From Gammaproteobacteria bacterium (GTDB lineage Bacteria > Pseudomonadota > Gammaproteobacteria > JAJDYQ01), in contig JAPYNQ010000017.1 in the NCBI GenBank assembly GCA_028289815.1, positions 1 to 64,000 on the forward strand: DNA of 64,000 bases, in the 5' to 3' direction. The first letter of the stretch is position 1. The number at the start of each line of letters is the position of its first letter. The translations under genes and the position numbers were made by a program. This document shows positions 30,348 through 38,832 of the stretch, piece by piece. The notes under the pieces were generated by a model, which saw nothing but the letters and a program-made list of their open reading frames with translations, searched no databases and was not told where the DNA came from.

Positions 30348-32123
30348 ATGCGAACTCATTATTGCGGGGAGGTAAACGAATCTCTGATTGATCAAACCGT
30401 AGAGGTTGTCGGCTGGTGCCATCGCCGTCGTGACCATGGTGGTGTGATTTTTATTGACCTGCGAGATCGAGAAGGCTTGTTACAGATTGTTATTGACCCC
30501 GACACCCGGGAGGCATTCACACATGCCGAGCGGGTACGCAGTGAATTTGTCCTTCGGGTTAAGGGGCTGGTTTGTCATCGCCCTCAAGGGACGGTAAATG
30601 AAAATCTTGCCAGCGGGCAGGTCGAGATATTATGCGCAGAACTGGAAGTCCTGAATAGTGCTGAGACCCCGCCATTCACGCTTGATGACACAGATATCAG
30701 CGAAGAGGTACGCCTCAAATACCGCTACATTGACCTGCGCCGTCCCACAATACAGCAGCGCATACTGTTACGTTCAAAGGTCGTTCGTCACCTGCGAAAT
30801 TTTCTTGATAAGCACGGCTTCCTTGATATGGAGACACCGATTCTGACAAGAGCGACACCTGAAGGCGCGCGAGACTATCTGGTACCAAGCCGCACTCACC
30901 CCGGCAGTGTATTCGCCCTGCCACAGTCACCACAGCTATTCAAACAATTACTGATGATGTCAGGATTTGACCGCTACTATCAGATCGCCCGTTGTTTCCG
31001 TGATGAGGACTTACGTGCAGACCGACAACCGGAATTTACCCAGCTTGATATAGAAACCTCCTTTATGGATGAAGAGGAAATCATGTCGGTCACGGAAGAG
31101 ATGATGCGCCAATTGTTCAAGGATGTAAAAGGCGTGGAATTGCCCAGTCCGTTCCCGCGCATGAGTCATGCCCAAGCCCTGCAAAAATATGGCGTGGACA
31201 GTCCTGACCTAAGAATTCCTTTGCAGCTTGTTGACCTAGCCGACATTATGCGGGATGTCGAATTTAAAGTCTTTGCCCAACCTGCGCAAGACCCGCAGGG
31301 GCGGATTGTCGCACTTAAGGTGCCCGGAGGCAACAGCCTGACCCGCAATCAGATTGATGACTATACGACCTATGCGGGCCACTATGGTGCTAAAGGGCTG
31401 GCTTATATCAAGGTCAATAATGTTGCCGCCGGTCGTAATGGCCTGCAATCACCGATTCTGAAATTCCTGCCGGATGAGGCAATTAGTCGGCTGGTGGAGC
31501 GCGTTGGTGCTGGTGATAATGACCTGATCCTGTTCGGCGCCGGAAATGCACATATCGTGAATGAATCCATGGCCGCCATACGCGTCCGGATTGGCCATGA
31601 CATGGAACTGGCAGAGGAGGGCTGGAAACCGTTATGGATTGTGGACTTCCCGATGTTTGAACGAGACCACAAAGAGGGCCGTTTCACGGCACTGCATCAC
31701 CCGTTCACAGCCCCGGCAACACAATCTACTGACGAGCTTAAAGACAATACTGAAACCATGCTATCGCGCGCCTACGATATGGTGTTGAACGGTAACGAAA
31801 TAGGCGGCGGTTCAATCCGCATCCATAAGGCAGATATTCAGCAAGCAGTTTTCGACCTTTTAGGGATTGGGGAAGATGAAGCACGTGACAAGTTTGGTTT
31901 TCTGCTGGATGCCCTGAAACAGGGTTGCCCACCGCATGGCGGCATCGCCTTTGGTTTGGACCGCTTGGTGATGCTGATGTCCGATGCTGACTCCATCCGG
32001 GACGTTATAGCATTTCCCAAAACCCAGACAGCCAACTGTCCGCTGACACAGGCACCCTCTGGAGCCGAAGAACAACTGCGGGAACTTGGCCTGCGCCGAC
32101 TTAAAAGTGGTACCACAAAATAA
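30348..32123 (+). CDS. aspS: Aspartyl-tRNA synthetase
   Basis: 591 residues, usual bacterial AspRS length. The N-terminal OB anticodon-binding domain is followed by the class II catalytic core: motif 2 ([18 protein letters not shown]) and motif 3 ([13 protein letters not shown]), with the bacterial GAD insert between. Charges tRNA-Asp. Start ATG 30348 follows the FmdB-type gene. No sign of decay. Confidence 0.97.
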   Translation: MRTHYCGEVNESLIDQTVEVVGWCHRRRDHGGVIFIDLRDREGLLQIVIDPDTREAFTHAERVRSEFVLRVKGLVCHRPQGTVNENLASGQVEILCAELEVLNSAETPPFTLDDTDISEEVRLKYRYIDLRRPTIQQRILLRSKVVRHLRNFLDKHGFLDMETPILTRATPEGARDYLVPSRTHPGSVFALPQSPQLFKQLLMMSGFDRYYQIARCFRDEDLRADRQPEFTQLDIETSFMDEEEIMSVTEEMMRQLFKDVKGVELPSPFPRMSHAQALQKYGVDSPDLRIPLQLVDLADIMRDVEFKVFAQPAQDPQGRIVALKVPGGNSLTRNQIDDYTTYAGHYGAKGLAYIKVNNVAAGRNGLQSPILKFLPDEAISRLVERVGAGDNDLILFGAGNAHIVNESMAAIRVRIGHDMELAEEGWKPLWIVDFPMFERDHKEGRFTALHHPFTAPATQSTDELKDNTETMLSRAYDMVLNGNEIGGGSIRIHKADIQQAVFDLLGIGEDEARDKFGFLLDALKQGCPPHGGIAFGLDRLVMLMSDADSIRDVIAFPKTQTANCPLTQAPSGAEEQLRELGLRRLKSGTTK

Positions 32124-32183
32124 GTAAAAACAGGGTAAGGACTATACTGTACAGACGATCATCCGACCTAAGATGAAAACCCG

Positions 32184-32582
32184 TTATTTGACCGTTATTG
32201 TCACTTGGCCTCGCACCCCGTCGTATATCATGATTGCATTTTGCAAAAAAGTCCTGCCTAGCAGCGCATGATGAAACTGCTCTCCGGTATCCAGATCACC
32301 CAGATCGACACCGGCAAATCTGCCATGTTGTGTGAAATTGAGGTCCGGGATATGGATTTGCGCCATGTAAACGTCATGCAACTCCACACCGCTAACACCA
32401 GCGATAGGCACTCTGTCTATAGCCGGCAGTTCGAGCTTTTTTGCAAATGCAATATCAATACAGCTTTGAGTTGCTCCGGTATCAACCAAGGCAATAGCAG
32501 GTTCACCATCTTCCTCTGGAAGGATATGGTACTCACTATCAATTCTATAGTGCCCAATAACAACCCGGATGGACGGAACCAA
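32184..32582 (-). CDS. Retropepsin-like aspartic protease, probable frameshift near its 5' end
   Basis: 132 residues in the longest frame. It carries the aspartic protease signature ALVDTGATQSCID and the partner region HHALLGRTFLQN, the pattern of bacterial retropepsin-like (RVP_2/DUF1758-type) proteins. The frame has only a TTG start (32582). An alternative frame from ATG 32649 (MPIIEAGIPDGNG...DGLIKLG) gives a typical N-terminus of this family and would overlap the upstream gene by 14 bases. The two frames join if one base is gained or lost near 32583, so the gene may be frameshifted. It follows a DUF5678-like gene. Confidence 0.7.
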   Translation of the reverse strand: MVPSIRVVIGHYRIDSEYHILPEEDGEPAIALVDTGATQSCIDIAFAKKLELPAIDRVPIAGVSGVELHDVYMAQIHIPDLNFTQHGRFAGVDLGDLDTGEQFHHALLGRTFLQNAIMIYDGVRGQVTITVK

Positions 32583-32635
32583 GCTTGATCAACCCATCCG
32601 GATCAAGCGCTCCGTTGCCATCCGGGATACCGGCC

Positions 32636-32899
32636 TCAATGATGGGCATTAATAAACCGATAAGCAATAGATGACGGCATACGCATTTTAACGGGGGCAC
32701 CCACCTGACGAATCAGGAATGGCCCCCTGCCGAATCTCTTTTTAGTCTGTCTTGCCGCAGTATCAAAGGTGTCATACGATGAAATAAATTCACCGTTATA
32801 GATCAGGACAAATTTATCAGCGTGATACCTGTTTAACTGCTCGGACAAGCCATCAAAGGCTTTTATGTTTTCCTCAAGCGTAAGTGGTGTATCTGTCAT
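32636..32899 (-). CDS. DUF5678-like small protein
   Basis: 87 residues. The pattern Y-H-A-D-K-F-V-L-I-Y-N-G-E-F followed by a tail with FGRGPFLIRQVG is that of DUF5678-like proteins, which commonly sit directly upstream of a retropepsin-like gene in bacteria. Function not known. The stop at 32636 is close to the retropepsin-like gene start, so both are probably one transcript. Confidence 0.6.
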   Translation of the reverse strand: MTDTPLTLEENIKAFDGLSEQLNRYHADKFVLIYNGEFISSYDTFDTAARQTKKRFGRGPFLIRQVGAPVKMRMPSSIAYRFINAHH

Positions 32900-33073
32900 G
32901 CTTTTATCCTCACTACCAACAAAGTGCTGGTTTAATCGGAGTTTCCTTACAATATAGGGAACCTATCTACATTGCAATTATACATTAATATGTTATAGAT
33001 ATATTGTGATCGGCGTAATTTCAATATTAATGCTTGAACCAAGCGCATCAGGTCAGGCCATCACAACAGTGGT

Positions 33074-33670
33074 TCACGGGTAACGATGAAACCTCACCCA
33101 TTCACCATCCGTCAGCCGGTAGCAGGTACGCTCATTTAGCCGGTCGGGATGTCCTTTCCAGAATTCAATCGCATTCGGGATGACCCGATAGCCGCTCCAG
33201 AATGGCGGACGCGGAACATCGATGTCGGCAAATTTCTCTTCATACCGGGCAACACGTTCCAGTAATTGCTGCCGGTCTTGCAGTGTCGTTGACTGGCGGG
33301 ATGCCCAAGCACCGATACGGCTGGCCCTAGGACGTGAATACCAGTAGCGGTCGACCAGTTCATCGGAAAGCCCCTCTACCCGACCTTCCACTTGAAGCTG
33401 TTGATGAGATTCCTGAAAATACATACAGAGTGCCACAAATGGATTGGCAGCAATATGCTGTCCTTTCCTGCTGGTGGTATTAGTAAAGAAGGTCAAACCT
33501 TTCTGATCAACATGCTTTAATAATACGGTACGGACTGCCGGATTACCGGACTCGTCCGCCGTAGCCAGCGACATTGCCCTAGGTTCAGGCAGACCAGCCG
33601 CCTGCGCCAGCAGTTCATGGATACGCTCCAGCATGTCATTTGGAAGGTCGGCCATATAATCCTCTGTCAC
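33074..33670 (-). CDS. pdxH: Pyridoxamine 5'-phosphate oxidase
   Basis: 198 residues. FMN-binding residues lie in RTVLLKHVDQKGLTFFTN and SRKGQHIAANPF; the C-terminal PdxH signature is RLNERTCYRLTDGEWVRFHRYP and WSGYRVIPNAIEFWKG. Catalyses oxidation of PNP and PMP to pyridoxal phosphate. Start at ATG 33670, with a second in-frame ATG five codons later; the family usually starts near the second. Confidence 0.93.
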   Translation of the reverse strand: MTEDYMADLPNDMLERIHELLAQAAGLPEPRAMSLATADESGNPAVRTVLLKHVDQKGLTFFTNTTSRKGQHIAANPFVALCMYFQESHQQLQVEGRVEGLSDELVDRYWYSRPRASRIGAWASRQSTTLQDRQQLLERVARYEEKFADIDVPRPPFWSGYRVIPNAIEFWKGHPDRLNERTCYRLTDGEWVRFHRYP

Positions 33671-33934
33671 AACTGATCATGTAGGGCACGGGACTAGGAA
33701 CATGAAAGAACCATTGCCGGCTGCATCGGAACTGCCACCTCATGCCCGTGTGGCGCGAGCACCGCGGTGCTCTCTGTATCATTACCGTTTTTCATATCTG
33801 TCGGCATTATGATCTCATTTGAAGGTGCCATCAACAGCCTTTGGCCGATCAAGACAAGAAGTCAGCTTTCGTTGCTATAACATCTTTGATTAAGTTTATA
33901 ATCAATCCAATCCGAAGACTCTGAGGGGCTTGTA

Positions 33935-34621
33935 ATGATACTAACCGACGATGATATCAGAGGTGCTATTGAATCCGGTCAGATTGAGATAACACCATTT
34001 GACGACAAGCAAATACAGCCTGCCTCAATCGATCTGCGGGTTGGCGGGCAAGGCATCACGACCACATCCAAAGCGGTGATCAATGTGGAAGACAAAGGCT
34101 TTTTTGAGTTACGCCCCGGTGATTTTGGTATTGTCCTGACGCTGGAAAAAATGCGATTCGACGACAGCCACACTGCCCGCATTGGATTAAGGAGCAAGTA
34201 CGCCAGAAAAGGCATTATTGCAACAACCGGCCCTCAGGTCGACCCGGGATTCAATGGTCGGCTGAAAATCGGGATAACCAACCTTTCTCCGCATATCGCT
34301 TCCTTTCCGTACCAAGATGATCTGATTACGCTGGAGATACATCAGCTTACAAAGCCGTGTGCAAAACCCTACAACGGACCCTATCAGAACGATGATGCGC
34401 TCTCTCCCGAGGATATTACTGTTGTCACAGAAGGAGACAATATCGGTTTCTCCAGAATGCTGGAAAGCCTGCAATCTATCTCAAGAAATGTTGGAGAGTT
34501 GACCAAAAGAGTAGATCAGTTTACCTCGCAAAACGAAGTTATACGACAACAAAACAGCCATATTTTATGGGCAGTCGGCATGGGTGCTGCTTTTATAGGA
34601 CTATTGGTGATCTTCAAATGA
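33935..34621 (+). CDS. dUTPase/dCTP deaminase-fold protein with C-terminal coiled coil and membrane anchor
   Basis: 228 residues. Residues 1-160 resemble Dcd/Dut: SIDLRVG, R86-S-K-Y-A-R-K-G, then D103-P-G-F-N-G-R-L-K. The glutamate that bacterial dCTP deaminases use to activate water is glycine here (Gly113, in KIGITN), while the Asp of the dUTPase-type DPGF motif is kept. The last 55 residues form a coiled coil (SRNVGELTKRVDQF) and a single membrane helix (about 210-227). Usual family members are soluble and lack this tail. Substrate not certain: dUTP hydrolysis, dCTP deamination, or a nucleotide-sensing role. Confidence 0.7.
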   Translation: MILTDDDIRGAIESGQIEITPFDDKQIQPASIDLRVGGQGITTTSKAVINVEDKGFFELRPGDFGIVLTLEKMRFDDSHTARIGLRSKYARKGIIATTGPQVDPGFNGRLKIGITNLSPHIASFPYQDDLITLEIHQLTKPCAKPYNGPYQNDDALSPEDITVVTEGDNIGFSRMLESLQSISRNVGELTKRVDQFTSQNEVIRQQNSHILWAVGMGAAFIGLLVIFK

Positions 34622-34679
34622 TTTTGCAGGCAGAAGCATCTTCGCCAGAGACATCTGCATAGTTTCAGACAAGTACCTG

Positions 34680-34920
34680 AAGCGCGGCAACAAGAAAAGC
34701 TATGGCACTGCCGATGACCACTAAAATCAGTCCGGTTGCCGATATCAGCCGCTAGGTCAGCTTGGGTTCAAGTCCGGCCAGGTCCGTTTTGGTTGCCATA
34801 TCGTCGGGATTCTTTGCCAATGCCCTAGCAGCCGCATCGGCCTTTTCTTCCGGGGTACCGCGCCAAGAACACATCGTAAACCTCTTTTTGAATGGTACCC
34901 GTAGCTAAATGGTAGCATGA
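34680..34920 (-). pseudogene. Decayed CCDC90/DUF1640-like small coiled-coil membrane gene, copy 1
   Basis: Translating leftward gives KEVYDVFLAR, then with a frame change EEKADAAARALAKN and MATKTDLAGLEPKLT, a stop (TAG, where the second copy has TGG), then RLISATGLILVVIGSAIAFL. This matches the small MATKTDLAELETRLTWRL family (helix, coiled coil, membrane segment). The frameshift and stop make it inactive. Copy 2 lies 140 bases away in the same direction. Confidence 0.6.
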
Positions 34921-35049
34921 CGGGAATAAAACAACAAAGTTGAAAATACCAACGGGTCTTGATTTTCACACCTCATAAGACAGCCAGTATCCCTATCTCC
35001 ATATGCAGCGGCCCCACTCCCGCAGGCCGGAATATAACTTCCCTCAAGG

Positions 35050-35255
35050 GTTTGCAGTTAGACCAATGGCCGCAAGAATCAGGCTAGCGGCAGCAATCAA
35101 TCGCCAAGTCAGCCTGGTTTCAAGTTCGGCGATGTCCGTTTTTGTGGCCAGCGCCTGAGCAGCAGCGCCGGCTTTGGCTTCTGATGCCCCAGCATCAATG
35201 AAAGCGTCATACGCTATCTTTCTCGTACCGTATCGTCGCCGTAAACTGATTCTAA
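35050..35255 (-). pseudogene. Decayed CCDC90/DUF1640-like gene, copy 2
   Basis: Reads YDAFIDAGASEAKAGAAAQALATKTDIAELETRLTWRLIAAASLILAA, with the coiled-coil and membrane segment intact but the N-terminal MATIRYEKDSV-like part in another frame (shift near 35210). Clear relative of copy 1 and, more distantly, of the intact coiled-coil gene at 36873-37466. The three lie within 2.8 kb, so this is probably a local gene-family cluster in decay. Confidence 0.6.
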
Positions 35256-35285
35256 CACAAATCGGAGTTCAAGTATATAAGTACC

Positions 35286-35320
35286 AAAAAAAACGGGGAC
35301 ATATATCAACATGTCCCCGT
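35286..35320 (-). terminator. Rho-independent terminator after the porin gene
   Basis: On the minus strand ACGGGGACAT pairs perfectly with ATGTCCCCGT (10 pairs) and is followed by a run of T (35293-35286). It lies 58 bases after the porin stop, the right place and strand. Confidence 0.85.
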
Positions 35321-35377
35321 CAGTTATGGACTGCTGTACAACTGCTGCAGTCCGTTTTTCAAGTCAGACAATCCGAC

Positions 35378-36541
35378 TTACAGAAGGCCGACATCAAAGT
35401 TGTAGCGGATGCCGATATTGACCTGATTACTGGCATCGTCCCGTCTATCATCGTCTAGCCTCAACCAGTCAATATACGTATCCAGGCCCGGAGCTAAATT
35501 TTTAGCCAGTCCGAGGGTAAGTCCTCTCACCTTGTCGCCGTCACTATTGTCGGTGTCATAATCGGATATTCCTGACAGCAGCTTAAAACCGTCACCGAAG
35601 GAATAGACCGCCACTACGTCAAGGCCAGAAGGATCTTCTCCCTCTCCACCACGCATCAATGTATCCTCACGGCTTATATTCTCATAAAGAGCAGCCACGT
35701 AGAGATCCTTGTTGATATTGAAACTGGCAGCGATACCAACATGTGTTTCTTCGCCATCAGCATCAGAACTGGTACGAACCACGTCGACGGGAACACCATC
35801 CGTAACATTATAATAAGTCCCATCAAGGCTCTGTCCCACACTAGATACGGGTACAGTATCGGTGCTATTGCCACCTACATCAAACGCAAGGACTGAAACA
35901 CTCTCTTCTTGATCCCGATTCCAGTAGGCTACACCGATATAGCCTCGACCAAAATCAAAGCCTGCACCAACCGTAAACGCACTGGTATCATCCGAACCAT
36001 CCACCTGCACGCCGGCACCGATATTGAGGCCGCCAATGCTGTGATTGTATTTGATGAAGTCGCTGGTGCGGAAAGGACCACTGTACCCCATAGGGGTGTT
36101 GGTAGCATTGTAAAGGACATCAACCGGCACAGCGACGATATCATAATATGTATTCCACTGCTGACCGATACCCAGAAAACCGGCATTCTTGCTCTGCAGA
36201 CCGGCAAAGGCCAGACGTACATCGCCTAAATCGCCACCATTACCAATATCAGCCTTCCATTCACCGCGCAACACCCCGTGCAAATCGCTGCTGATTGGAA
36301 TTTTACCTTGGATACCAACCCGTGAAGAATCGTCGCGGATGTCGGTTGTACTATCGTCACCGTCGTCGTTAAAGGTTACCTTGGGCCGGAACTTGCCATA
36401 CAAGCGAAAGTTAAAGCCCTTGTCGGCCAGCTCTGACTTCATGCCACCCCCTTCGGGTACCATTTGCGCCTGTACCGGCACCGATAGCGATAATGCCACG
36501 GGCAGACAGGCCATAAAAATACTGCTGAAAATGCGTTTCAT
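35378..36541 (-). CDS. Outer-membrane porin
   Basis: 387 residues from ATG 36541. A signal peptide (MKRIFSSIFMACLPVALSLS, cleavage after VQAQ) precedes a beta-strand-rich Gly/Asp protein of the Gram-negative porin type (family resembling OmpC/porin_4). Start is well supported by AGGAGG about seven bases upstream. Trimeric general or anion porin is likely; selectivity cannot be inferred. Confidence 0.88.
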   Translation of the reverse strand: MKRIFSSIFMACLPVALSLSVPVQAQMVPEGGGMKSELADKGFNFRLYGKFRPKVTFNDDGDDSTTDIRDDSSRVGIQGKIPISSDLHGVLRGEWKADIGNGGDLGDVRLAFAGLQSKNAGFLGIGQQWNTYYDIVAVPVDVLYNATNTPMGYSGPFRTSDFIKYNHSIGGLNIGAGVQVDGSDDTSAFTVGAGFDFGRGYIGVAYWNRDQEESVSVLAFDVGGNSTDTVPVSSVGQSLDGTYYNVTDGVPVDVVRTSSDADGEETHVGIAASFNINKDLYVAALYENISREDTLMRGGEGEDPSGLDVVAVYSFGDGFKLLSGISDYDTDNSDGDKVRGLTLGLAKNLAPGLDTYIDWLRLDDDRRDDASNQVNIGIRYNFDVGLL

Positions 36542-36656
36542 GGAAGTTTCCTCCTGAATAAAGTAAGTTGCGCTGAACCCTGTTGACCCAGCTTCTGCCA
36601 TATTGCCATACGTTTTAATCGGAATGCAACACTTTTTTGCATTTATTTGTCAAATA

Positions 36657-36696
36657 ACAACATTATTTTTGAATAGATGTTGTAATAAAACAACAT
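36657..36696 (-). promoter_or_regulatory. Operator-like repeats upstream of the porin
   Basis: The 331-base region upstream of the porin holds no gene. It contains a perfect inverted repeat ATGTTGT-AATAAA-ACAACAT (36677-36696) and a third half-site ACAACAT at 36657-36663. This is arranged like a regulator binding site just ahead of the porin; a TTGACA-like box (rev of 36648-36653) lies close. The regulator is not known. Confidence 0.45.
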
Positions 36697-36872
36697 TTTA
36701 CGCGGTCAATACGGACTATCGTCGTCCTAACACTGAGCCAAATTGTGATTCACTGCTGTTACCTGAAGTAACTCACAGGCTTTCTAAACTCGAACAGCCG
36801 CACTGGCAGGTAAACCACAACAACTTTAATTAGCAGCAATCCGCTTTTAGATTCGCAATACTCAGGTTACGG

Positions 36873-37466
36873 TCAGCCGACTTCGGGCAAATACTTAAAC
36901 AAGGCCACTGCCAACCCCATAATGGCCACCATACCGGCAAACATTCGCCAGTAAAACATCACCATGCGATTAGCCAGCCGGGCCTCCATCTGTGCAAACT
37001 CCGTTTTCATCTCTGACCTGAGCCCGGTGATTTCTCCTTTCAGTCCTGTCTCCACCTCGTTGATTTCCCCTCGCACCTTGGCAATTTCCCCTCGCACCTC
37101 GGCAATTTCCCCTCGTACCTTGGCAATTTCCCCTCGCACCTCGGCAATTTCCCCTCGTACCTCGGCAACTTCCCCTCGTACCTCGGCAACTTCCCCTCGT
37201 ACCCCGGCAACTTCCCCTCGTACCTCGGCAATTTCCTCCTTCAGTTCTGTCTTTACCTCAGCGATTTTTTCCTCCAGTTCTGTTTTTACCTCGACGATTT
37301 CCATGCGGATTTTGATGACGGCTTCATCCAGTTCGGAGCGGGTAACCGGTTCGCCGGCACTGGCAGCCAGATTCATCTGGGCGGCGCAGGCCCGTGCCTG
37401 GCGGGCTTCCATGCCCGCAGCTTCCAGCGCTTCGGCAGCAGTCAGGGTGTCAAAAGCGAGATTCAT
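36873..37466 (-). CDS. CCDC90/DUF1640-like coiled-coil protein with C-terminal membrane helix
   Basis: About 197 residues from ATG 37466 (MNLAFDTLTAAEALEAAGM). The N-terminal helix resembles the FDTL...EALEAAG start of the family. Next comes a long coiled coil with eight seven-residue repeats (EVRGEVA/EVRGEIA, coded at 37064-37231), then a TGLRSEMKTEFAQMEARLA region and a membrane helix (FAGMVAIMGLAVALF). Role unknown; family members are membrane-tethered coiled coils. The repeat is an expansion not seen in the two decayed relatives at 34680-35255. Confidence 0.75.
   Translation of the reverse strand: MNLAFDTLTAAEALEAAGMEARQARACAAQMNLAASAGEPVTRSELDEAVIKIRMEIVEVKTELEEKIAEVKTELKEEIAEVRGEVAGVRGEVAEVRGEVAEVRGEIAEVRGEIAKVRGEIAEVRGEIAKVRGEINEVETGLKGEITGLRSEMKTEFAQMEARLANRMVMFYWRMFAGMVAIMGLAVALFKYLPEVG
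37064..37231. repeat. Eight tandem 21-bp repeats inside the coiled-coil gene
   Basis: Eight direct copies of a 21-base unit (consensus about TTTCCCCTCG-YACCTYGGCAA on the plus strand) encode seven-residue units EVRGEVA or EVRGEIA with E/K/G variation at the first position. The units keep the frame, so copy number changes would lengthen or shorten the coil without breaking it. Confidence 0.85.
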
Positions 37467-37597
37467 AGTCGGATTGTGCAACAGTCAGCCCCGATTATCA
37501 AGATATTAGATACTCTAAAAGGAAACTCTGAATTAAGCTCAGAGCTTCCTTAGGGAGCGCATTCCTTATGGTTTCTGGGGGATAATCTTTGATTTGC

Positions 37598-37627
37598 TTA
37601 ATTCTGGCAACGTTAACTGTGTATAAT
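37598..37627 (+). promoter_or_regulatory. aapJ: Probable aapJ promoter
   Basis: A perfect TATAAT at 37622-37627 with TTAATT 18 bases upstream, about 50 bases before the aapJ start at 37679. The ATG itself follows AGGGGGAT. This fits a sigma-70 promoter for the whole aapJQMP operon. Confidence 0.5.
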
Positions 37628-37678
37628 GCAGTCTGTTTGTATTTTTCTGTTAATCCACGAAGGGGGATCTTTAGAGCA

Positions 37679-38719
37679 ATGAAACATTTGAAGCACTTAA
37701 AATGGCAGGCACTGGCACTATCCGGTGTATTGTCTTTTTCCGGGTCGGCATGGACCGGTACCTTGGAGGATGTACGAGCACGTGGCGAGCTCGTCTGCGG
37801 CATAGATGGAGGACTACCGGGCTTTTCCGCGCCGGACAATTCCGGCAAGATGCAGGGCGTCGACGCTGATGTCTGCTACGGCATTGCCGCCGCTGTACTG
37901 GGTGACCGCGACAAGGTCAAATTCGTCCCACTGACAGCAAAGGAGCGATTTACTGCTCTATCATCCGGCGAAGTGGATGTGCTCAGCCGCAACACAACAC
38001 ATACACTGACGCGCGATTCTTCGCTGGGACTGAACTTCACTTATTACAACTTCATAGACGGCGCGGGCTTTATGATCCGCAAGGCCATGGGGGTTGATTC
38101 CGCCAAGGGGCTCGGCGGCGCACGGCTCTGCATCCAGGCCGGCACCACGACCGAACAGGCGGTCGGTGACTTCTTTCGTGCCAATAGTCTGCAACCGTTT
38201 ACACCAAAGCCGTTCGACACCTCTGTGCAAACTCGCGAAGGATATGAGGCCGGTGCCTGCGATATACTGTCTTCGGATAAATCGCAGCTGGCGGCAATCC
38301 GCAGCGAACTCGCCGACCCGGGCGCACATGTCATTTTACCGGAAACCATTTCCAAGGAACCGTTGGGACCGGTTGTCCGCCAAGGAGACGATGTGTGGTT
38401 CAACACCGTCAAGTGGGTATTGTATGCGATGATGAATGCTGAGGAACTGGGCGTAACGTCGTCTAATATCTCCTCGCACAGCAACAGCACTAATCCGGCG
38501 ATTGCACGATTGGTCGGTAAGGAAGGCGGACTTTGCAAGCTCATCTCCGCGACGCTGGACGACCGATGCTTTTACAACGTGATCTCGCAAGTTGGCAACT
38601 TCGGCGAAAGCTATGAAGACAATGTAGGCGAAAACACCTCCATCGGCCTGAAGCGTGAAGGCAGTGTCAACGACCTGTGGAGTCGCGGCGGCCTGATTTA
38701 CGCGCCGCCCCTGCGGTAA
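37679..38719 (+). CDS. aapJ: General L-amino-acid ABC transporter, substrate-binding protein
   Basis: 346 residues from ATG 37679. A signal peptide (MKHLKHLKWQALALSGVLSF, cleavage around AWTG) precedes an SBP_bac_3 domain with the amino-acid binding pattern (LVCGIDGGLPGFSAPD, GVDADVC, RNTTHTLTRDSS). AapJ-type proteins capture many L-amino acids in the periplasm. A strong terminator follows, so its transcript may exceed that of the permease genes. Confidence 0.9.
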   Translation: MKHLKHLKWQALALSGVLSFSGSAWTGTLEDVRARGELVCGIDGGLPGFSAPDNSGKMQGVDADVCYGIAAAVLGDRDKVKFVPLTAKERFTALSSGEVDVLSRNTTHTLTRDSSLGLNFTYYNFIDGAGFMIRKAMGVDSAKGLGGARLCIQAGTTTEQAVGDFFRANSLQPFTPKPFDTSVQTREGYEAGACDILSSDKSQLAAIRSELADPGAHVILPETISKEPLGPVVRQGDDVWFNTVKWVLYAMMNAEELGVTSSNISSHSNSTNPAIARLVGKEGGLCKLISATLDDRCFYNVISQVGNFGESYEDNVGENTSIGLKREGSVNDLWSRGGLIYAPPLR

Positions 38720-38742
38720 GGTCGCGCGGGACATCCGGAAAA

Positions 38743-38767
38743 GGGCGGCAAAGTGCCGCCCTTTTTT
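38743..38767 (+). terminator. Rho-independent terminator/attenuator after aapJ
   Basis: GGGCGGCA-AAG-TGCCGCCC followed by TTTTTT. The hairpin lies 24 bases after the aapJ stop and about 65 bases before the aapQ start, so a share of transcripts probably stops here and the binding protein is made in excess. Confidence 0.8.
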
Positions 38768-38832
38768 ATTTGTACTGCACACAAAGCGAACCATAGTTTT
38801 GCCTTTTACCCGGAATCTCATATAATCCAGAG

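Noticed and set aside
37064-37231. Tandem repeats that could look like a CRISPR array
   Set aside because: The units are contiguous, 21 bases each, have no spacers and lie within a coding frame.
36964-37509. Plus-strand frame antisense to the coiled-coil gene
   Set aside because: Low-complexity SPRT-repeat sequence with no start context; it only mirrors the repeats of the minus-strand gene.
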